A stretch of 64,000 nt of DNA from the NCBI RefSeq assembly GCF_003049685.1, contig NZ_PYSY02000001.1, positions 1,922,001 through 1,986,000 on the forward strand, read 5' to 3'. This DNA comes from Brucella pituitosa (GTDB taxonomy: Bacteria > Pseudomonadota > Alphaproteobacteria > Rhizobiales > Rhizobiaceae). The notes under the pieces are model-generated. The model made no database searches. It saw only the letters and a program-made list of their open reading frames with translations, and was not told the origin of the DNA. The position numbers and the translations under genes are program-made. Shown here piece after piece: positions 36,380 to 45,470 of the stretch; position 1 is the stretch's first letter; each line of letters begins with the position of its first letter.

Positions 36380-37779
36380 TAGTGGTCCAATGCTTTGACG
36401 ATGCTTTCCACCATCTTCTTCGCGTCAGCAAAAAGCATCATGGTGTTGTCGCGGAAGAACAGCTCGTTCTCCACGCCCGCATAACCTGAGCCCATGCCGC
36501 GCTTGATGAAAAGTACTGTTCCAGCCTTGTCGACATCGAGGATCGGCATACCGAAAATCGGCGATTGCGGGTCGGTCTTCGCTGCCGGATTGGTCACGTC
36601 ATTCGCGCCAATCACGAAGGCAACATCAGCCGTCGCAAATTCTGAATTGATGTCTTCAAGCTCGAAAACTTCATCATAAGGTACGTTGGCTTCGGCCAGC
36701 AGAACATTCATATGGCCCGGCATACGACCAGCAACAGGGTGGATTGCGTATTTGACTTCCACGCCTTCGGCTTTCAGCTTGTCGGCCATTTCACGCAGCG
36801 CGTGCTGTGCCTGCGCCACTGCCATACCGTAACCCGGCACGATAATGACCTTGGAAGCGTTCTTCATGATGAAGGCCGCATCGTCTGCCGAACCCTGCTT
36901 GACCGGACGCTGCTCAACTTCGCCGCTGCCAGCAGCCGAGGTGTCTCCACCAAACCCACCGAGAATGACCGAGATAAACGAGCGGTTCATGCCCTTACAC
37001 ATGATGTAGGACAGGATCGCACCAGACGAACCAACCAGCGCACCAGTAATAATCAGCGCCAGATTGCCAAGCGTGAAACCGATGCCTGCTGCAGCCCAGC
37101 CCGAATAGGAGTTGAGCATGGAAACGACAACCGGCATATCTGCACCGCCGATTGGCACAATGATTAGCACACCGAACACCAGCGCCAGAATGACGATGAG
37201 CCAGAACACGAAATGACTTTCGGTGTTGGTCAGAACGGCAATCAGGATCACGATTGCCGCCGCCAGTGCAGCATTGATGACATGGCGCCCCGGCAGCATG
37301 ATCGGCTTGCCCGACATGCGGCCATCAAGCTTCAGGAATGCGATGATCGAGCCTGTGAAGGTGATTGCACCAATCGCAACACCCAGCGACATTTCGATCA
37401 GCGCCTGACCGTGGATTTGGCCGACTTCACCAATGCCAAAGGAGTGCGGTGAGTAAAGCGCTGCGGCAGCAACGAGAACAGCTGCAAGACCGATCAGCGA
37501 GTGAAAGGCTGCCACAAGCTGCGGCATCGCGGTCATGGCGATACGGCGTGCAATCACGGCACCAATACCGCCACCAATGGCGATACCAAGAAGGATCAGC
37601 ACCAGACCGCCGAAGCTTGGACGTGCCAGCAACAGCGTGGTGACGATAGCAATACCCATACCGATCATGCCGTAGGTATTACCCTGACGGCTGGTGGTTG
37701 GGTGCGAAAGGCCGCGCAGTGCCATGATGAACAGGACGCCAGAGACCAGATAAAGGAAGGCTGCGAGATTAACACTCAT
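36379..37779 (-). CDS. pntB: NAD(P) transhydrogenase subunit beta
   Basis: 466 residues. N-terminal membrane domain of about 8-9 helices (to about residue 265) and C-terminal NADP(H)-binding domain III with VIIVPGYGMAVAQAQHAL, KYAIHPVAGRMPGHMNVLLAEA and FVIGANDVTNPAA. With PntAa and PntAb it couples hydride transfer from NADH to NADP+ to inward proton movement, a main NADPH source. Third gene of the leftward pnt operon, 13 nt after pntAb. Confidence 0.95.
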   Translation of the reverse strand: MSVNLAAFLYLVSGVLFIMALRGLSHPTTSRQGNTYGMIGMGIAIVTTLLLARPSFGGLVLILLGIAIGGGIGAVIARRIAMTAMPQLVAAFHSLIGLAAVLVAAAALYSPHSFGIGEVGQIHGQALIEMSLGVAIGAITFTGSIIAFLKLDGRMSGKPIMLPGRHVINAALAAAIVILIAVLTNTESHFVFWLIVILALVFGVLIIVPIGGADMPVVVSMLNSYSGWAAAGIGFTLGNLALIITGALVGSSGAILSYIMCKGMNRSFISVILGGFGGDTSAAGSGEVEQRPVKQGSADDAAFIMKNASKVIIVPGYGMAVAQAQHALREMADKLKAEGVEVKYAIHPVAGRMPGHMNVLLAEANVPYDEVFELEDINSEFATADVAFVIGANDVTNPAAKTDPQSPIFGMPILDVDKAGTVLFIKRGMGSGYAGVENELFFRDNTMMLFADAKKMVESIVKALDH

Positions 37780-37792
37780 GATGGCTCAGCCC

Positions 37793-38212
37793 TCACTTTT
37801 CTTTTTTCTTGTACATGGCGAGCATGCGCTGGGTAACCAGAAAGCCGCCAAAGATGTTTACACTTGCAAGGATGAGCGCGATGAAGCCGAAGCCCGTGGC
37901 CCAGCCCGAAAGCGAAAGACCGACTGCGAGAAGTGCGCCGACCACGATCACCGATGAAATGGCATTGGTAACGGCCATAAGTGGTGTGTGAAGTGCAGGT
38001 GTCACCTGCCAGACAACGTAATAACCGACGAAAATCGACAGGACGAAAATCGCAAGACGGAAGACAAACGGATCAACCACGCCACCGCTTGCAGCATGGG
38101 CGGCAGCGGCGGCCGCGTCTCCTAAACCACCTGCATTTTCCGCTGCCCGCCTTACGGCATCTGCCGCCTGATTGAGGCTCTCAAGAGCTTTTTCGAGTGC
38201 TGTATCGGACAT
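37793..38212 (-). CDS. pntAb: NAD(P) transhydrogenase subunit alpha part 2
   Basis: 139 residues; the small membrane subunit of split transhydrogenases. A soluble Ala-rich N-terminus (about 1-45) precedes three to four membrane helices ([60 protein letters not shown]). The ATG shares one base with the pntAa stop (TAATG). The split arrangement is typical of alphaproteobacteria. Confidence 0.93.
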   Translation of the reverse strand: MSDTALEKALESLNQAADAVRRAAENAGGLGDAAAAAAHAASGGVVDPFVFRLAIFVLSIFVGYYVVWQVTPALHTPLMAVTNAISSVIVVGALLAVGLSLSGWATGFGFIALILASVNIFGGFLVTQRMLAMYKKKEK

Positions 38213-39537
38213 TATGCCTCTCCTCCATCAGCGGAAGTTTTTGCAGCTTTTGCCGGTGCTTTTCGGGTTGTTTTGGCGACAGCCTTAGCCGTGGCAGACG
38301 CCGCCTCCTTTGCAGCCTCTGCCTTGACAGCAGGCGCCTTTGCCTTCGGCGCAGCTTTCGGCTTAGCGACCTTCTCAGTCACGACCGCTGGTGCTGCTTC
38401 GGCTTCGGCCTTGGCAAAAGCCGGATGCACAATTTTGCCCTCATGGGTGAGAAGCGTCGCCTTTACCAGCTCTTCTTCCGGATCGAGCTTGAGCAGCTTT
38501 GCTTCCTTATCGACCAGCGTTTCGAGGAATGCATAAAGGTTGCGTGCGTAAAGCTGCGAGGCAGTCGCCGCAATGCGTCCCGGCACATTGAGATGCCCGA
38601 CGATCTTCACGCCGTTCACATCTGCAACCTGACCGGCAATTGCACCCTCAACGTTGCCGCCGCGCTCAACGGCAAGATCAATCAGCACCGAGCCCGGACG
38701 CATGGCCGCGACCATTTCCTTCGTCACGAGGCGCGGAGCCGGACGACCCGGAATAAGCGCTGTGGTGATGACAATATCCTGCTTGGCGATATGGTCTGCA
38801 ACGAGTGCCGCCTGCTTCGCCTGATATTCCTTCGACATTTCCTTGGCATAGCCGCCAGAGGTTTCAGCAGCCTTGAATTCCTCATCCTCGACAGCGATAA
38901 ATTTCGCGCCAAGAGAAGCCACCTGTTCTTTAGCGGCCGGACGCACGTCGGTTGCTGTCACGACAGCCCCAAGACGGCGCGCGGTCGCAATAGCCTGCAA
39001 ACCTGCAACGCCCGCCCCCATGACAAACACGCGCGCCGCAGGAACGGTGCCCGCTGCCGTCATCATCATCGGCATGGCGCGATCATAGGTTTCGGACGCG
39101 TCAATGACCGCCTGATAACCCGCGAGATTGGCTTGCGACGAGAGAACATCCATCACCTGCGCACGGGTGATGCGCGGCATGAATTCCATCGTGAAAGCGG
39201 AAATTCCGGCCTTGCCCAATGCTGCGACGGCCTCTTCATGGCCATAAGGATCAAGCATCGCAAAGAGCGCTGTGCCCGATTTATATCCTTTAAGTTCCGC
39301 GTCGTTTGGCCGGCGTACCTTGAGGATAACATCTGCCGCTTTGGCATCTGCCGCAGTTCCAATGCGCGCCCCGGCACCCGAAAATTCGGTATCGATGATA
39401 CGCGATTTTTCGCCTGCGCCTTTTTCCACCACGACATCAAAACCAAGCGCGATGAATTTCTTCACCGTCTCGGCAGATGCCGCAACGCGGGTCTCGTTGG
39501 GATCACTCTCTTTCGGAATGAATATAGTCTGGGCCAA
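38212..39537 (-). CDS. pntAa: NAD(P) transhydrogenase subunit alpha part 1, with basic C-terminal tail
   Basis: 441 residues. Residues 1-374 are the NAD(H)-binding domain I of transhydrogenase, related to alanine dehydrogenase: [19 protein letters not shown] at the start, [22 protein letters not shown] near residue 170, and [12 protein letters not shown]. Residues 375-441 are a tail of almost only Ala, Lys, Pro, Glu and Thr ([20 protein letters not shown]...) like histone H1 or AlgP repeats. As remembered, PntAa proteins are usually about 375-385 residues, so the tail is an addition. Promoter-proximal gene of the operon; a GAGCCTC/GAGGCTC hairpin (39588-39607) lies in its leader. Confidence 0.93.
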   Translation of the reverse strand: MAQTIFIPKESDPNETRVAASAETVKKFIALGFDVVVEKGAGEKSRIIDTEFSGAGARIGTAADAKAADVILKVRRPNDAELKGYKSGTALFAMLDPYGHEEAVAALGKAGISAFTMEFMPRITRAQVMDVLSSQANLAGYQAVIDASETYDRAMPMMMTAAGTVPAARVFVMGAGVAGLQAIATARRLGAVVTATDVRPAAKEQVASLGAKFIAVEDEEFKAAETSGGYAKEMSKEYQAKQAALVADHIAKQDIVITTALIPGRPAPRLVTKEMVAAMRPGSVLIDLAVERGGNVEGAIAGQVADVNGVKIVGHLNVPGRIAATASQLYARNLYAFLETLVDKEAKLLKLDPEEELVKATLLTHEGKIVHPAFAKAEAEAAPAVVTEKVAKPKAAPKAKAPAVKAEAAKEAASATAKAVAKTTRKAPAKAAKTSADGGEA

Positions 39538-39587
39538 CTGGTTTCCCTTTCGTGGCTTGATCCGACCTTGCGGACGGGCACAATTCA

Positions 39588-39607
39588 GAGCCTCCGGGAA
39601 GAGGCTC
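39588..39607 (-). other. hairpin in pnt leader
   Basis: GAGCCTC (39588-39594) and GAGGCTC (39601-39607) make a 7-bp stem with a 6-nt loop, 51 nt upstream of the pntAa start. It may be a leader structure or an upstream transcript end. Confidence 0.4.
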
Positions 39608-39654
39608 CATCAAAGACATTTGAGTCCATTTCGATCTGATTGAATCAGATTGGC

Positions 39655-39724
39655 GCGTCTCAACATTTTGTTCTCACGCGTATCTTGGTCCCAAAACCAT
39701 TTCACACTTTTCGGGATGCGCTCG
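39655..39724 (-). repeat. dispersed palindromic repeat, GTAAAAACAAA family, copy C (diverged)
   Basis: On the minus strand it reads GAGCGCATCCCGAAAAGTGT ... GGTTTTGGGA ... AAGATACGCGTGAGAACAAA, i.e. the same order of words as copies A and B with substitutions in the core (GTGAGAACAAA for GTAAAAACAAA). It lies between the pntAa and CoxIV-like genes. Confidence 0.6.
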
Positions 39725-39819
39725 AAGTAGACAACATGCATAAAGCCCCGGCACGGTGCGGGCTGCACCAATACCAAGGCATTCGATCAAATCGTGCAGA
39801 TTATTGCTGGTTTAAGTCC

Positions 39820-40041
39820 TTAGAGAAGGAACCAGGCAGCAACGCAGATAAGAAGGAAAAGAACGGTCGCAGAGAAGAAACCACCCGCGAAGAAGCCGAA
39901 CGCCATGGCAGCCAGAAGCGCAACGAGTGCCACTGTGCCCCATTTAAATACGATCGTGAAACCCGCATAAGTTTTCTCATGCTCAGGATAATCCATCGAC
40001 GCGCCAAGTTCAGCTGGGGCTGTATTGTGATGTTCTGCCAT
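39820..40041 (-). CDS. aa3-type cytochrome c oxidase subunit IV-like protein
   Basis: 73 residues. A polar N-terminus with the family words YPEHEKTYAGF (residues 18-28) is followed by two closely spaced hydrophobic segments (about 33-53 and 57-73). This is the short bacterial CoxIV family found in alphaproteobacterial aa3 oxidases. The other oxidase genes are not nearby, which is common for this subunit. A GGTGG-like site precedes the ATG. Confidence 0.82.
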   Translation of the reverse strand: MAEHHNTAPAELGASMDYPEHEKTYAGFTIVFKWGTVALVALLAAMAFGFFAGGFFSATVLFLLICVAAWFLL

Positions 40042-40324
40042 TTTTTAGTTCCACCCATTGAGATATTTTGACTATTCTTAGCCAGAATATCCGCAATCTT
40101 CAACGCGCATGCAACCTTTACCGGAGTTAGCCTTTAGCTTTCCTACCCGGCTGTTTGTCGCAGCGCCCCTCCATTCCGCAAGTGCCGCATTGTGCGGCTC
40201 CTCCACCTAACTAACGGCAATTTTCAAAAAGTGCTACATCTAATTATTTAGAGCAACTTTCAAAAAGATTTAAAAGATAGATGGCAAGGATCGTGCGTAA
40301 ACGCAGTTTCGTCAACGATAGGCA

Positions 40325-41071
40325 CTATACGCCCAGCCCCGTATATTTAGCGGTCGGCAAGATGGTCAGCGGCCCCACGCCATTCACAAGATTGCCAAAC
40401 ATGGCGCGCCGTTCATGCGGTTGAGACTTGAAGAAGGGAAAACGAACAGCAACCGCATCTCGAATATTGCGAATAGGTGCTGCACCTAAACCAACCTTGA
40501 TGCCATATCCTTCGTGCTCGCGCGCTTCAGCCATAACGGTCGTGCCGAAAATGCGCTTATAAAAGGCCATATGCTCGGGCTTAACTGACGCAAGACATTG
40601 ATCAGCTTCGAAAAACTCCGAAGCCATCGCTGCAATGCGAAGCGTGACATAGGGAATGGCAGGATACTCGCTCAACAATTCAGGGTCTGCTGCAAATCGC
40701 GTGGGATCGACAAAGCTCATACCGCTGTTCAGCAATGGATCAAGGATATCAGGAAACAGTGCGTAGCTTGTTCCGCGGCGGTGGTCTGGCGTGATGTGAT
40801 GAATTCGCAATGTACTGACCAACTGCCCATCGATATGGATACCATAGACAAAGGCATGGCTGTCGAGATCAATATCATCGACGATCGACGGCACTTCCGC
40901 TTCATGCATCACATTGCGCGTACGATAGGACCGATAGCGCAAACGGCCTATCTCTTCGAGATCTTCCGCGTGAACCACACGGCGATATTCTACCCGATCC
41001 AGAAACTGCAGGAGCTGCCGCGCGAAATTGGATAGCGGCGGTTGCCCGCCGGAGACAGCTTCATTGGTCAT
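40325..41071 (-). CDS. FeeM-like N-acyl amino acid synthase / autoinducer-synthase-fold protein
   Basis: 248 residues. The middle reads like the GNAT-related LuxI/FeeM fold: RYRSYRTRNVMHEAE, the conserved acidic-plus-strand block DIDLDSHAFVYGIHIDGQLV, STLRIHH, SFVDPTRFAADPE and TLRIAAMASEFFEADQCLASVKPEHMAFYKRIFG. Such proteins use acyl-ACP to make N-acyl amino acids or acyl-homoserine lactones. The Asp/Glu and Arg positions typical of the family appear present, but no regulator of the LuxR type lies next to it. Product unknown. It is flanked by an AT-rich 221-nt gap on the left, which contains a GCCGCA/TGCGGC hairpin at 40184-40198. Confidence 0.68.
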   Translation of the reverse strand: MTNEAVSGGQPPLSNFARQLLQFLDRVEYRRVVHAEDLEEIGRLRYRSYRTRNVMHEAEVPSIVDDIDLDSHAFVYGIHIDGQLVSTLRIHHITPDHRRGTSYALFPDILDPLLNSGMSFVDPTRFAADPELLSEYPAIPYVTLRIAAMASEFFEADQCLASVKPEHMAFYKRIFGTTVMAEAREHEGYGIKVGLGAAPIRNIRDAVAVRFPFFKSQPHERRAMFGNLVNGVGPLTILPTAKYTGLGV

Positions 41072-41233
41072 TCAAATTGTATCCGCACCCATCAAATCAG
41101 CGCGCAGAATAAGGTGCTTTATGAGCGTGTAAAGGTATAACTTGGAGTTTTTCTCTCATGTCGGGAAGAGATAAACCCGCCGCCTCATAAAAGTGATGCT
41201 GCAGAGAGGCCCGTTTTGCGGCTTGGCGAGGTT

Positions 41234-41257
41234 GAATGGCCGCCTAAACGGCCATTC
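41234..41257. terminator. hairpin downstream of beta-lactamase-fold gene
   Basis: Perfect 9-bp stem GAATGGCCG (41234-41242) / CGGCCATTC (41249-41257), 6-nt loop, 19 nt beyond the stop of the leftward serine hydrolase gene. There is no clear T-run, so termination would be weak or Rho-assisted. Confidence 0.5.
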
Positions 41258-41276
41258 TGACTAGTCCAATGGGGAG

Positions 41277-42494
41277 CTAGATCTCATTGGCCAAAGATTG
41301 AAACATGTTGATTGTTTCTTCTTTCACTGCCTGACCATCGACATTGTAGTTGGCATAAGCCGATGTCTTGACAATCACCACCCGCTTGGCCGGATTGACA
41401 TAGATGAACTGCCCGTAAATCCCCACACCACAAAAATCGCCTTGAGGTTCCACAGGTATCCACCACTGATAGCCATAACCATAAGCTGTCTTTCCAGACG
41501 GCATTTTCCGTCCCGGCATCAAATAGGGTTCATCAGGTGTCACAGAATCATGCACCCACTGAGCAGGCACAATCTGCTCACCGCGATAATTGCGTCCTTC
41601 ATTCATATAGAGCAGCCCGAAGCGGGCGTAATCGCGTAGAACAGCATTCAGGCCCCCCGCCGCAACGACCTCGCCTTTTGGATCAGCCAGCCAATACGCG
41701 TCAGCTTCTGCTCCCAGCTTCGACCAAAGCCGATCTCCGAAATACTGCTGAATCGGTACGCCTGTCGCCCCTTCAAGAACCAGAGCGAGAACCTGAGTAT
41801 CGGCAGAAACATACTGAGTGACCGTTCCCTGGGGCACTGCATTTTTCAAATGAGCCGTGAAATCAACAACGGAGCCTGTCAGCATCTGCACAATGTAATG
41901 CACAATATCTGAATTCAGATCAGCGTAATTCTCGTTGAAGCCGATACCTGAGGACATTTGCAAGACGTTTTTGACAGTAACACCCTTATAGCCCCCCTCT
42001 TTGAGAGCCGGTGCATAGTGATCGACCGTCTCGTCCAATTTGATCTGCCCATCATGAACAGCATTGCCGATCAGGAAGGAAATGAAGGATTTTGAAAGAG
42101 ACATTGCAATGGATTGCGTTTTCTCCGTGTTGCCCCGCGCATATTCTTCATGGACGATCACACCATCTTTGAGAACAATAAATCCGGTTGTGTCTGTTCG
42201 TTCGAGAAAGTCAGAAAGTTTGCGCGTTTCACCTTTGTAGACATAAGTCTCTGGCAATGCCCGTTCGACTTTTGGCAAAGGGCTAACATCATTGGTATGC
42301 GGGATGCGGATTGACGCGTAACGCTTGTAGAGAGTGCGAAAATTCTCATCGATCACATCAGGTTTAAATATCTGGGCATATTCATACACGGCCCAATATT
42401 CATGTATCTTTTTCCAAAAAACCGCCGCACCAACACCAAGAATAATTACAAGGCATATAGTTAAATATAATAAATAGCGAAAAACCCGCTTCAT
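41277..42494 (-). CDS. serine hydrolase, beta-lactamase/6-aminohexanoate-hydrolase fold
   Basis: 405 residues. One N-terminal membrane anchor (LLYLTICLVIILGVGAAVFW), then a class C beta-lactamase-like domain: Ser-x-x-Lys in SMSLSKSFISFL near residue 137, Tyr in QYVSADTQ near residue 218, and a C-terminal YGYGYQWWIP block. It resembles 6-aminohexanoate-dimer hydrolase and related esterases more than true beta-lactamases. The active domain should face the periplasm. GGAGGAGGA directly precedes the ATG. It is AT-rich at its 5' end and the 246-nt gap upstream is strongly AT-rich, unlike the surroundings. Confidence 0.82.
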   Translation of the reverse strand: MKRVFRYLLYLTICLVIILGVGAAVFWKKIHEYWAVYEYAQIFKPDVIDENFRTLYKRYASIRIPHTNDVSPLPKVERALPETYVYKGETRKLSDFLERTDTTGFIVLKDGVIVHEEYARGNTEKTQSIAMSLSKSFISFLIGNAVHDGQIKLDETVDHYAPALKEGGYKGVTVKNVLQMSSGIGFNENYADLNSDIVHYIVQMLTGSVVDFTAHLKNAVPQGTVTQYVSADTQVLALVLEGATGVPIQQYFGDRLWSKLGAEADAYWLADPKGEVVAAGGLNAVLRDYARFGLLYMNEGRNYRGEQIVPAQWVHDSVTPDEPYLMPGRKMPSGKTAYGYGYQWWIPVEPQGDFCGVGIYGQFIYVNPAKRVVIVKTSAYANYNVDGQAVKEETINMFQSLANEI

Positions 42495-42681
42495 TCCTCC
42501 TCCTTTATTAAATTTTACTTATAAATAACGAGAGAATTAAATTCACTCTTCAATGACCAGCGAGTATCTTCAACTTTATTGCTGTAAAGAAAATAGCTAA
42601 AATTTGCCAAGATAAAATAGGGTGCATGGCAGACACATAAATCGTTTTATATGATTGGACGCTTGTTCGTTCAAACACGAC

Positions 42682-42781
42682 AGCATCGGCCCAAAAATCG
42701 ATTGAGATTTTGGGAAAGCACGATGCTTAGTAAAGAAGGCAGAGCGACCTTTGTGCACCCAGGAGGGCGCACGGCGCTCTA
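42682..42781. repeat. two-module palindromic repeat, copy 1
   Basis: Module 1 (42682-42727): outer AGCATCG/CGATGCT arms around an A/T-rich inner stem (CCCAAAA.../...TTTTGGG). After 13 nt, module 2 (42741-42780): AGAGCGACCTTTG, inner stem GTGCACCC/GGGCGCAC with loop AGGA, then GGCGCTCT. The same layout recurs at 52327-52430. The closing CTCTA supplies the stop codon of the leftward GGDEF-EAL gene. Confidence 0.75.
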
Positions 42782-45121
42782 TCCGACGAATGTGCGCCCA
42801 CTATCATGAGGCACCACGGCCTTGGCCGAAGAAGTTCGAATTTCTGTGGCAGGAACAGGTTTACCCAAGAGATAGCCTTGCACCAGATCGGCACCCGCCG
42901 CCACGCGTATTAATGCCAGCTGTTCTTCCGTTTCAACGCCCTCAACTGTTACGGCGAGCCCAAGCTCATGCGAAAGCTGCGTCACACCGCGCAACAACAT
43001 CAGCGATCGGCGATCGGTGGTGATGTCATGCACAAAAGAACGGTCGACTTTGACCTTGGTCAGCGGCAAGCTGTTGAGATAGCTAAGACTTGAATAACCC
43101 GTACCAAAATCGTCCAGCGCAATATTGATCCCGGCATTTTTAAGACGCTGTAAAACCAGCGACGTCTGATTACTGTCGGCGATGATCGCACTTTCCGTCA
43201 CCTCAACCTCAAGCTGCCGGGCGGGGAGGCCTGATTTCTGCAATGCATTGGCAATATCACGCGTGATATCGCTGTTCTTCAAATCAATGGCTGACAGATT
43301 GACCGAAACGCCAATCCGATCACCCCATGTGCTACAATCTAAGCAGGCTTGCTCAAGCATGAATCGCGTGATTTGCGAGATGATGCCAATTTCTTCTGCC
43401 AGTGGAATGAATTCGGCCGGAGGCACATGCCCGAGCTCCGAATGTTCCCATCGCGCCAGTGCTTCATAGGCCACAACGCGCAGCGACTGCGCGCTGACAA
43501 TCGGCTGATAAACAACCTTGATCTCTCGGTTTTCGATGGCCAAACGCAGATCGGCTTTCAACTTCTGCCGCCCGCGATATTTGGTATCCATGGCGCTCAC
43601 AAAAAGCGCCCATTGTTTACCCTCTTCACTTTTGGCTTCATAAAGCGCCAGATCAGCATTCATATGCATACTGCCAACGTCGCTTTTCTCAATGGTCTCA
43701 GTGGCAACACCCGCACTGATCTCAATGTGAATCTGATCGCCGTTAAGATCGTAGACACCACTTGCCACTGAAATAACGTGGTCCATGACCGAGACCACTT
43801 CATCATCGCCGCGAAGATTAAAGACAAAAATAACGAACTCGTCGCCGCCAAATCGTGAGGCAACATAACGTTGCGGGTCAAGCGAGTTGAGCCGCTCCGC
43901 AAAAAGCCGCAGGAATACATCACCGACGTGATGGCCAAGCGTATCGTTGACATGCTTGAAATGATTGATGTCAATGACGATCAGGGCCGCAAGTGTATCA
44001 GGTTCCTGATGGGTGCGCAGCGAACGCACCATCGTTTCGAAGTAATTACGGTTCGGCAGTCCGGTTAAACCGTCAAAACGCGCCATATGCTGAATGCGCG
44101 CTTCGGATTCGACCCTCTGTGTCACATCTTCAAACATCAGCACCACACCCGCATTAGAGGTCTGGTTGCCGATGCACTCAATATAACGATTATCTGCCAG
44201 CTGCAGAATGTCGCGCGCTTTGCGCCCCGACAGCAAGTCCTGCATGCGTGTTCGGATATTGATCAGGTCATTGTGAGGAAACAGGCCCTGCTTTGCGCAA
44301 TAACGCAACAAGACTTCCAACCTGCGGCCACGCAATTTGGTATGCTCGGCGATCTTCAGCAACGCTTTCGTCTTGTGATTGATAACGGCAATGCGCTGCT
44401 GCGCATCGAACATCAGCAAGCCTTGCGGCATGTTGTTGAGCGCGGCATCAAAACGCCCTGCCACGATGGAAAGACGTCGTTTTCCCATCACCGCTGCGAA
44501 GAGAAATTCGCGAAGGCCGTTGGCCATCTGGATATTGGACAGAAAATACGGGATCAGCAGCAGCCCAATGACAACATGAAAGGGCGTTCCCGCAAGGATC
44601 AATCCGGCCAGAACCGGGATCAGCGTACAAGCGGACATCAGTATCACGGCTTTTGCTGACGCATAATTGCGTCCAACAATCGATACGACCGATGCCAGCA
44701 AAATAGTCAGGCTTGCAAGTTCAGCGAAGGAATCACGCAAAACATAACTTGAGAAAAAGCAGAGCATTCCCAGCGTTGCACAGACCAAAGAAGCGCCGAC
44801 CAGATAGCGTGCTTCCCACTTATCTAAATCCGCATGAGACAGGCTGCCAAGCTTGGCCTGATCAAATTTATGCATGTCATAGAGGCGACCAAGCGCCACA
44901 ACTGTAAAAATGCTGGCAAATCCCAAAAAGCGCCAGTCAGCTGTTTTTACATAGATGACGACACACGCCACAACATGGGCGAGCAAACCAAACCATAATG
45001 TCGTGCGATTGCCGTAAAGCGCACGCAGAAATGATAGCCGCACATCGGCAGGTATCTCAGGTTGAAGGCTTCGCCACATCTCTTTGATTGTACCCCTTTC
45101 ATAGGGGGAATATGCCACCAA
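42779..45121 (-). CDS. GGDEF-EAL protein (diguanylate cyclase/phosphodiesterase)
   Basis: 780 residues. An N-terminal integral membrane sensor of about 5-6 helices (residues 30-205) is followed by a PAS-like segment (about 220-335), GGDEF (about 345-505) with an intact active site SRFGGDEFVIF, and EAL (about 520-765) with YEALARWEH, ALDDFGTGYSSLSYL and KVDRSFVHDI. Both catalytic signatures are intact, so it may make and break cyclic di-GMP or have one dominant activity. The N-terminal start is uncertain (45121 or ATG 45079). Its TAG stop lies inside the palindromic repeat. Confidence 0.9.
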   Translation of the reverse strand: MVAYSPYERGTIKEMWRSLQPEIPADVRLSFLRALYGNRTTLWFGLLAHVVACVVIYVKTADWRFLGFASIFTVVALGRLYDMHKFDQAKLGSLSHADLDKWEARYLVGASLVCATLGMLCFFSSYVLRDSFAELASLTILLASVVSIVGRNYASAKAVILMSACTLIPVLAGLILAGTPFHVVIGLLLIPYFLSNIQMANGLREFLFAAVMGKRRLSIVAGRFDAALNNMPQGLLMFDAQQRIAVINHKTKALLKIAEHTKLRGRRLEVLLRYCAKQGLFPHNDLINIRTRMQDLLSGRKARDILQLADNRYIECIGNQTSNAGVVLMFEDVTQRVESEARIQHMARFDGLTGLPNRNYFETMVRSLRTHQEPDTLAALIVIDINHFKHVNDTLGHHVGDVFLRLFAERLNSLDPQRYVASRFGGDEFVIFVFNLRGDDEVVSVMDHVISVASGVYDLNGDQIHIEISAGVATETIEKSDVGSMHMNADLALYEAKSEEGKQWALFVSAMDTKYRGRQKLKADLRLAIENREIKVVYQPIVSAQSLRVVAYEALARWEHSELGHVPPAEFIPLAEEIGIISQITRFMLEQACLDCSTWGDRIGVSVNLSAIDLKNSDITRDIANALQKSGLPARQLEVEVTESAIIADSNQTSLVLQRLKNAGINIALDDFGTGYSSLSYLNSLPLTKVKVDRSFVHDITTDRRSLMLLRGVTQLSHELGLAVTVEGVETEEQLALIRVAAGADLVQGYLLGKPVPATEIRTSSAKAVVPHDSGRTFVG

Positions 45122-45470
45122 TCACTTAAAAATACCTTTCGCAAAACTAAACCACAAGCTGTTATTACAACCACCATAAGATGTAATCAGATTATTATTA
45201 AGTAAATAACGATCAGCACAACCTGGAAGCAATAATACAACTCTAAGATCTCAGAGCGCAGCTTTCAGTTTATTTACAACGCGCCAAAACCTATGCACTG
45301 ACGAGACTTTAGCGACTATTATAAAGTCAAAACCCACCGTAACGACACATCACGACTGAGTAACAATGCCATTCCAGGCGCTTCTTTTAGTGGAAAACCC
45401 AGTTCAAAGATTAAACTGCGGGGAAACCACCGGCAGATCACCATTTAGCACTGAATGGCAGCACGGATCG
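45122..45470. other. 349-nt intergenic region, no gene
   Basis: AT-rich stretch between the SDR gene and the GGDEF-EAL gene, both leftward. It would contain the promoter of the GGDEF-EAL gene. I see no strong hairpin, repeat or reading frame. Confidence 0.5.

Noticed and set aside
36162-36431. 89-codon frame across the palindromic element
   Set aside because: Encodes the repeat itself plus the end of pntB in antisense; Arg/Ser/Trp-rich product with no support as a gene.
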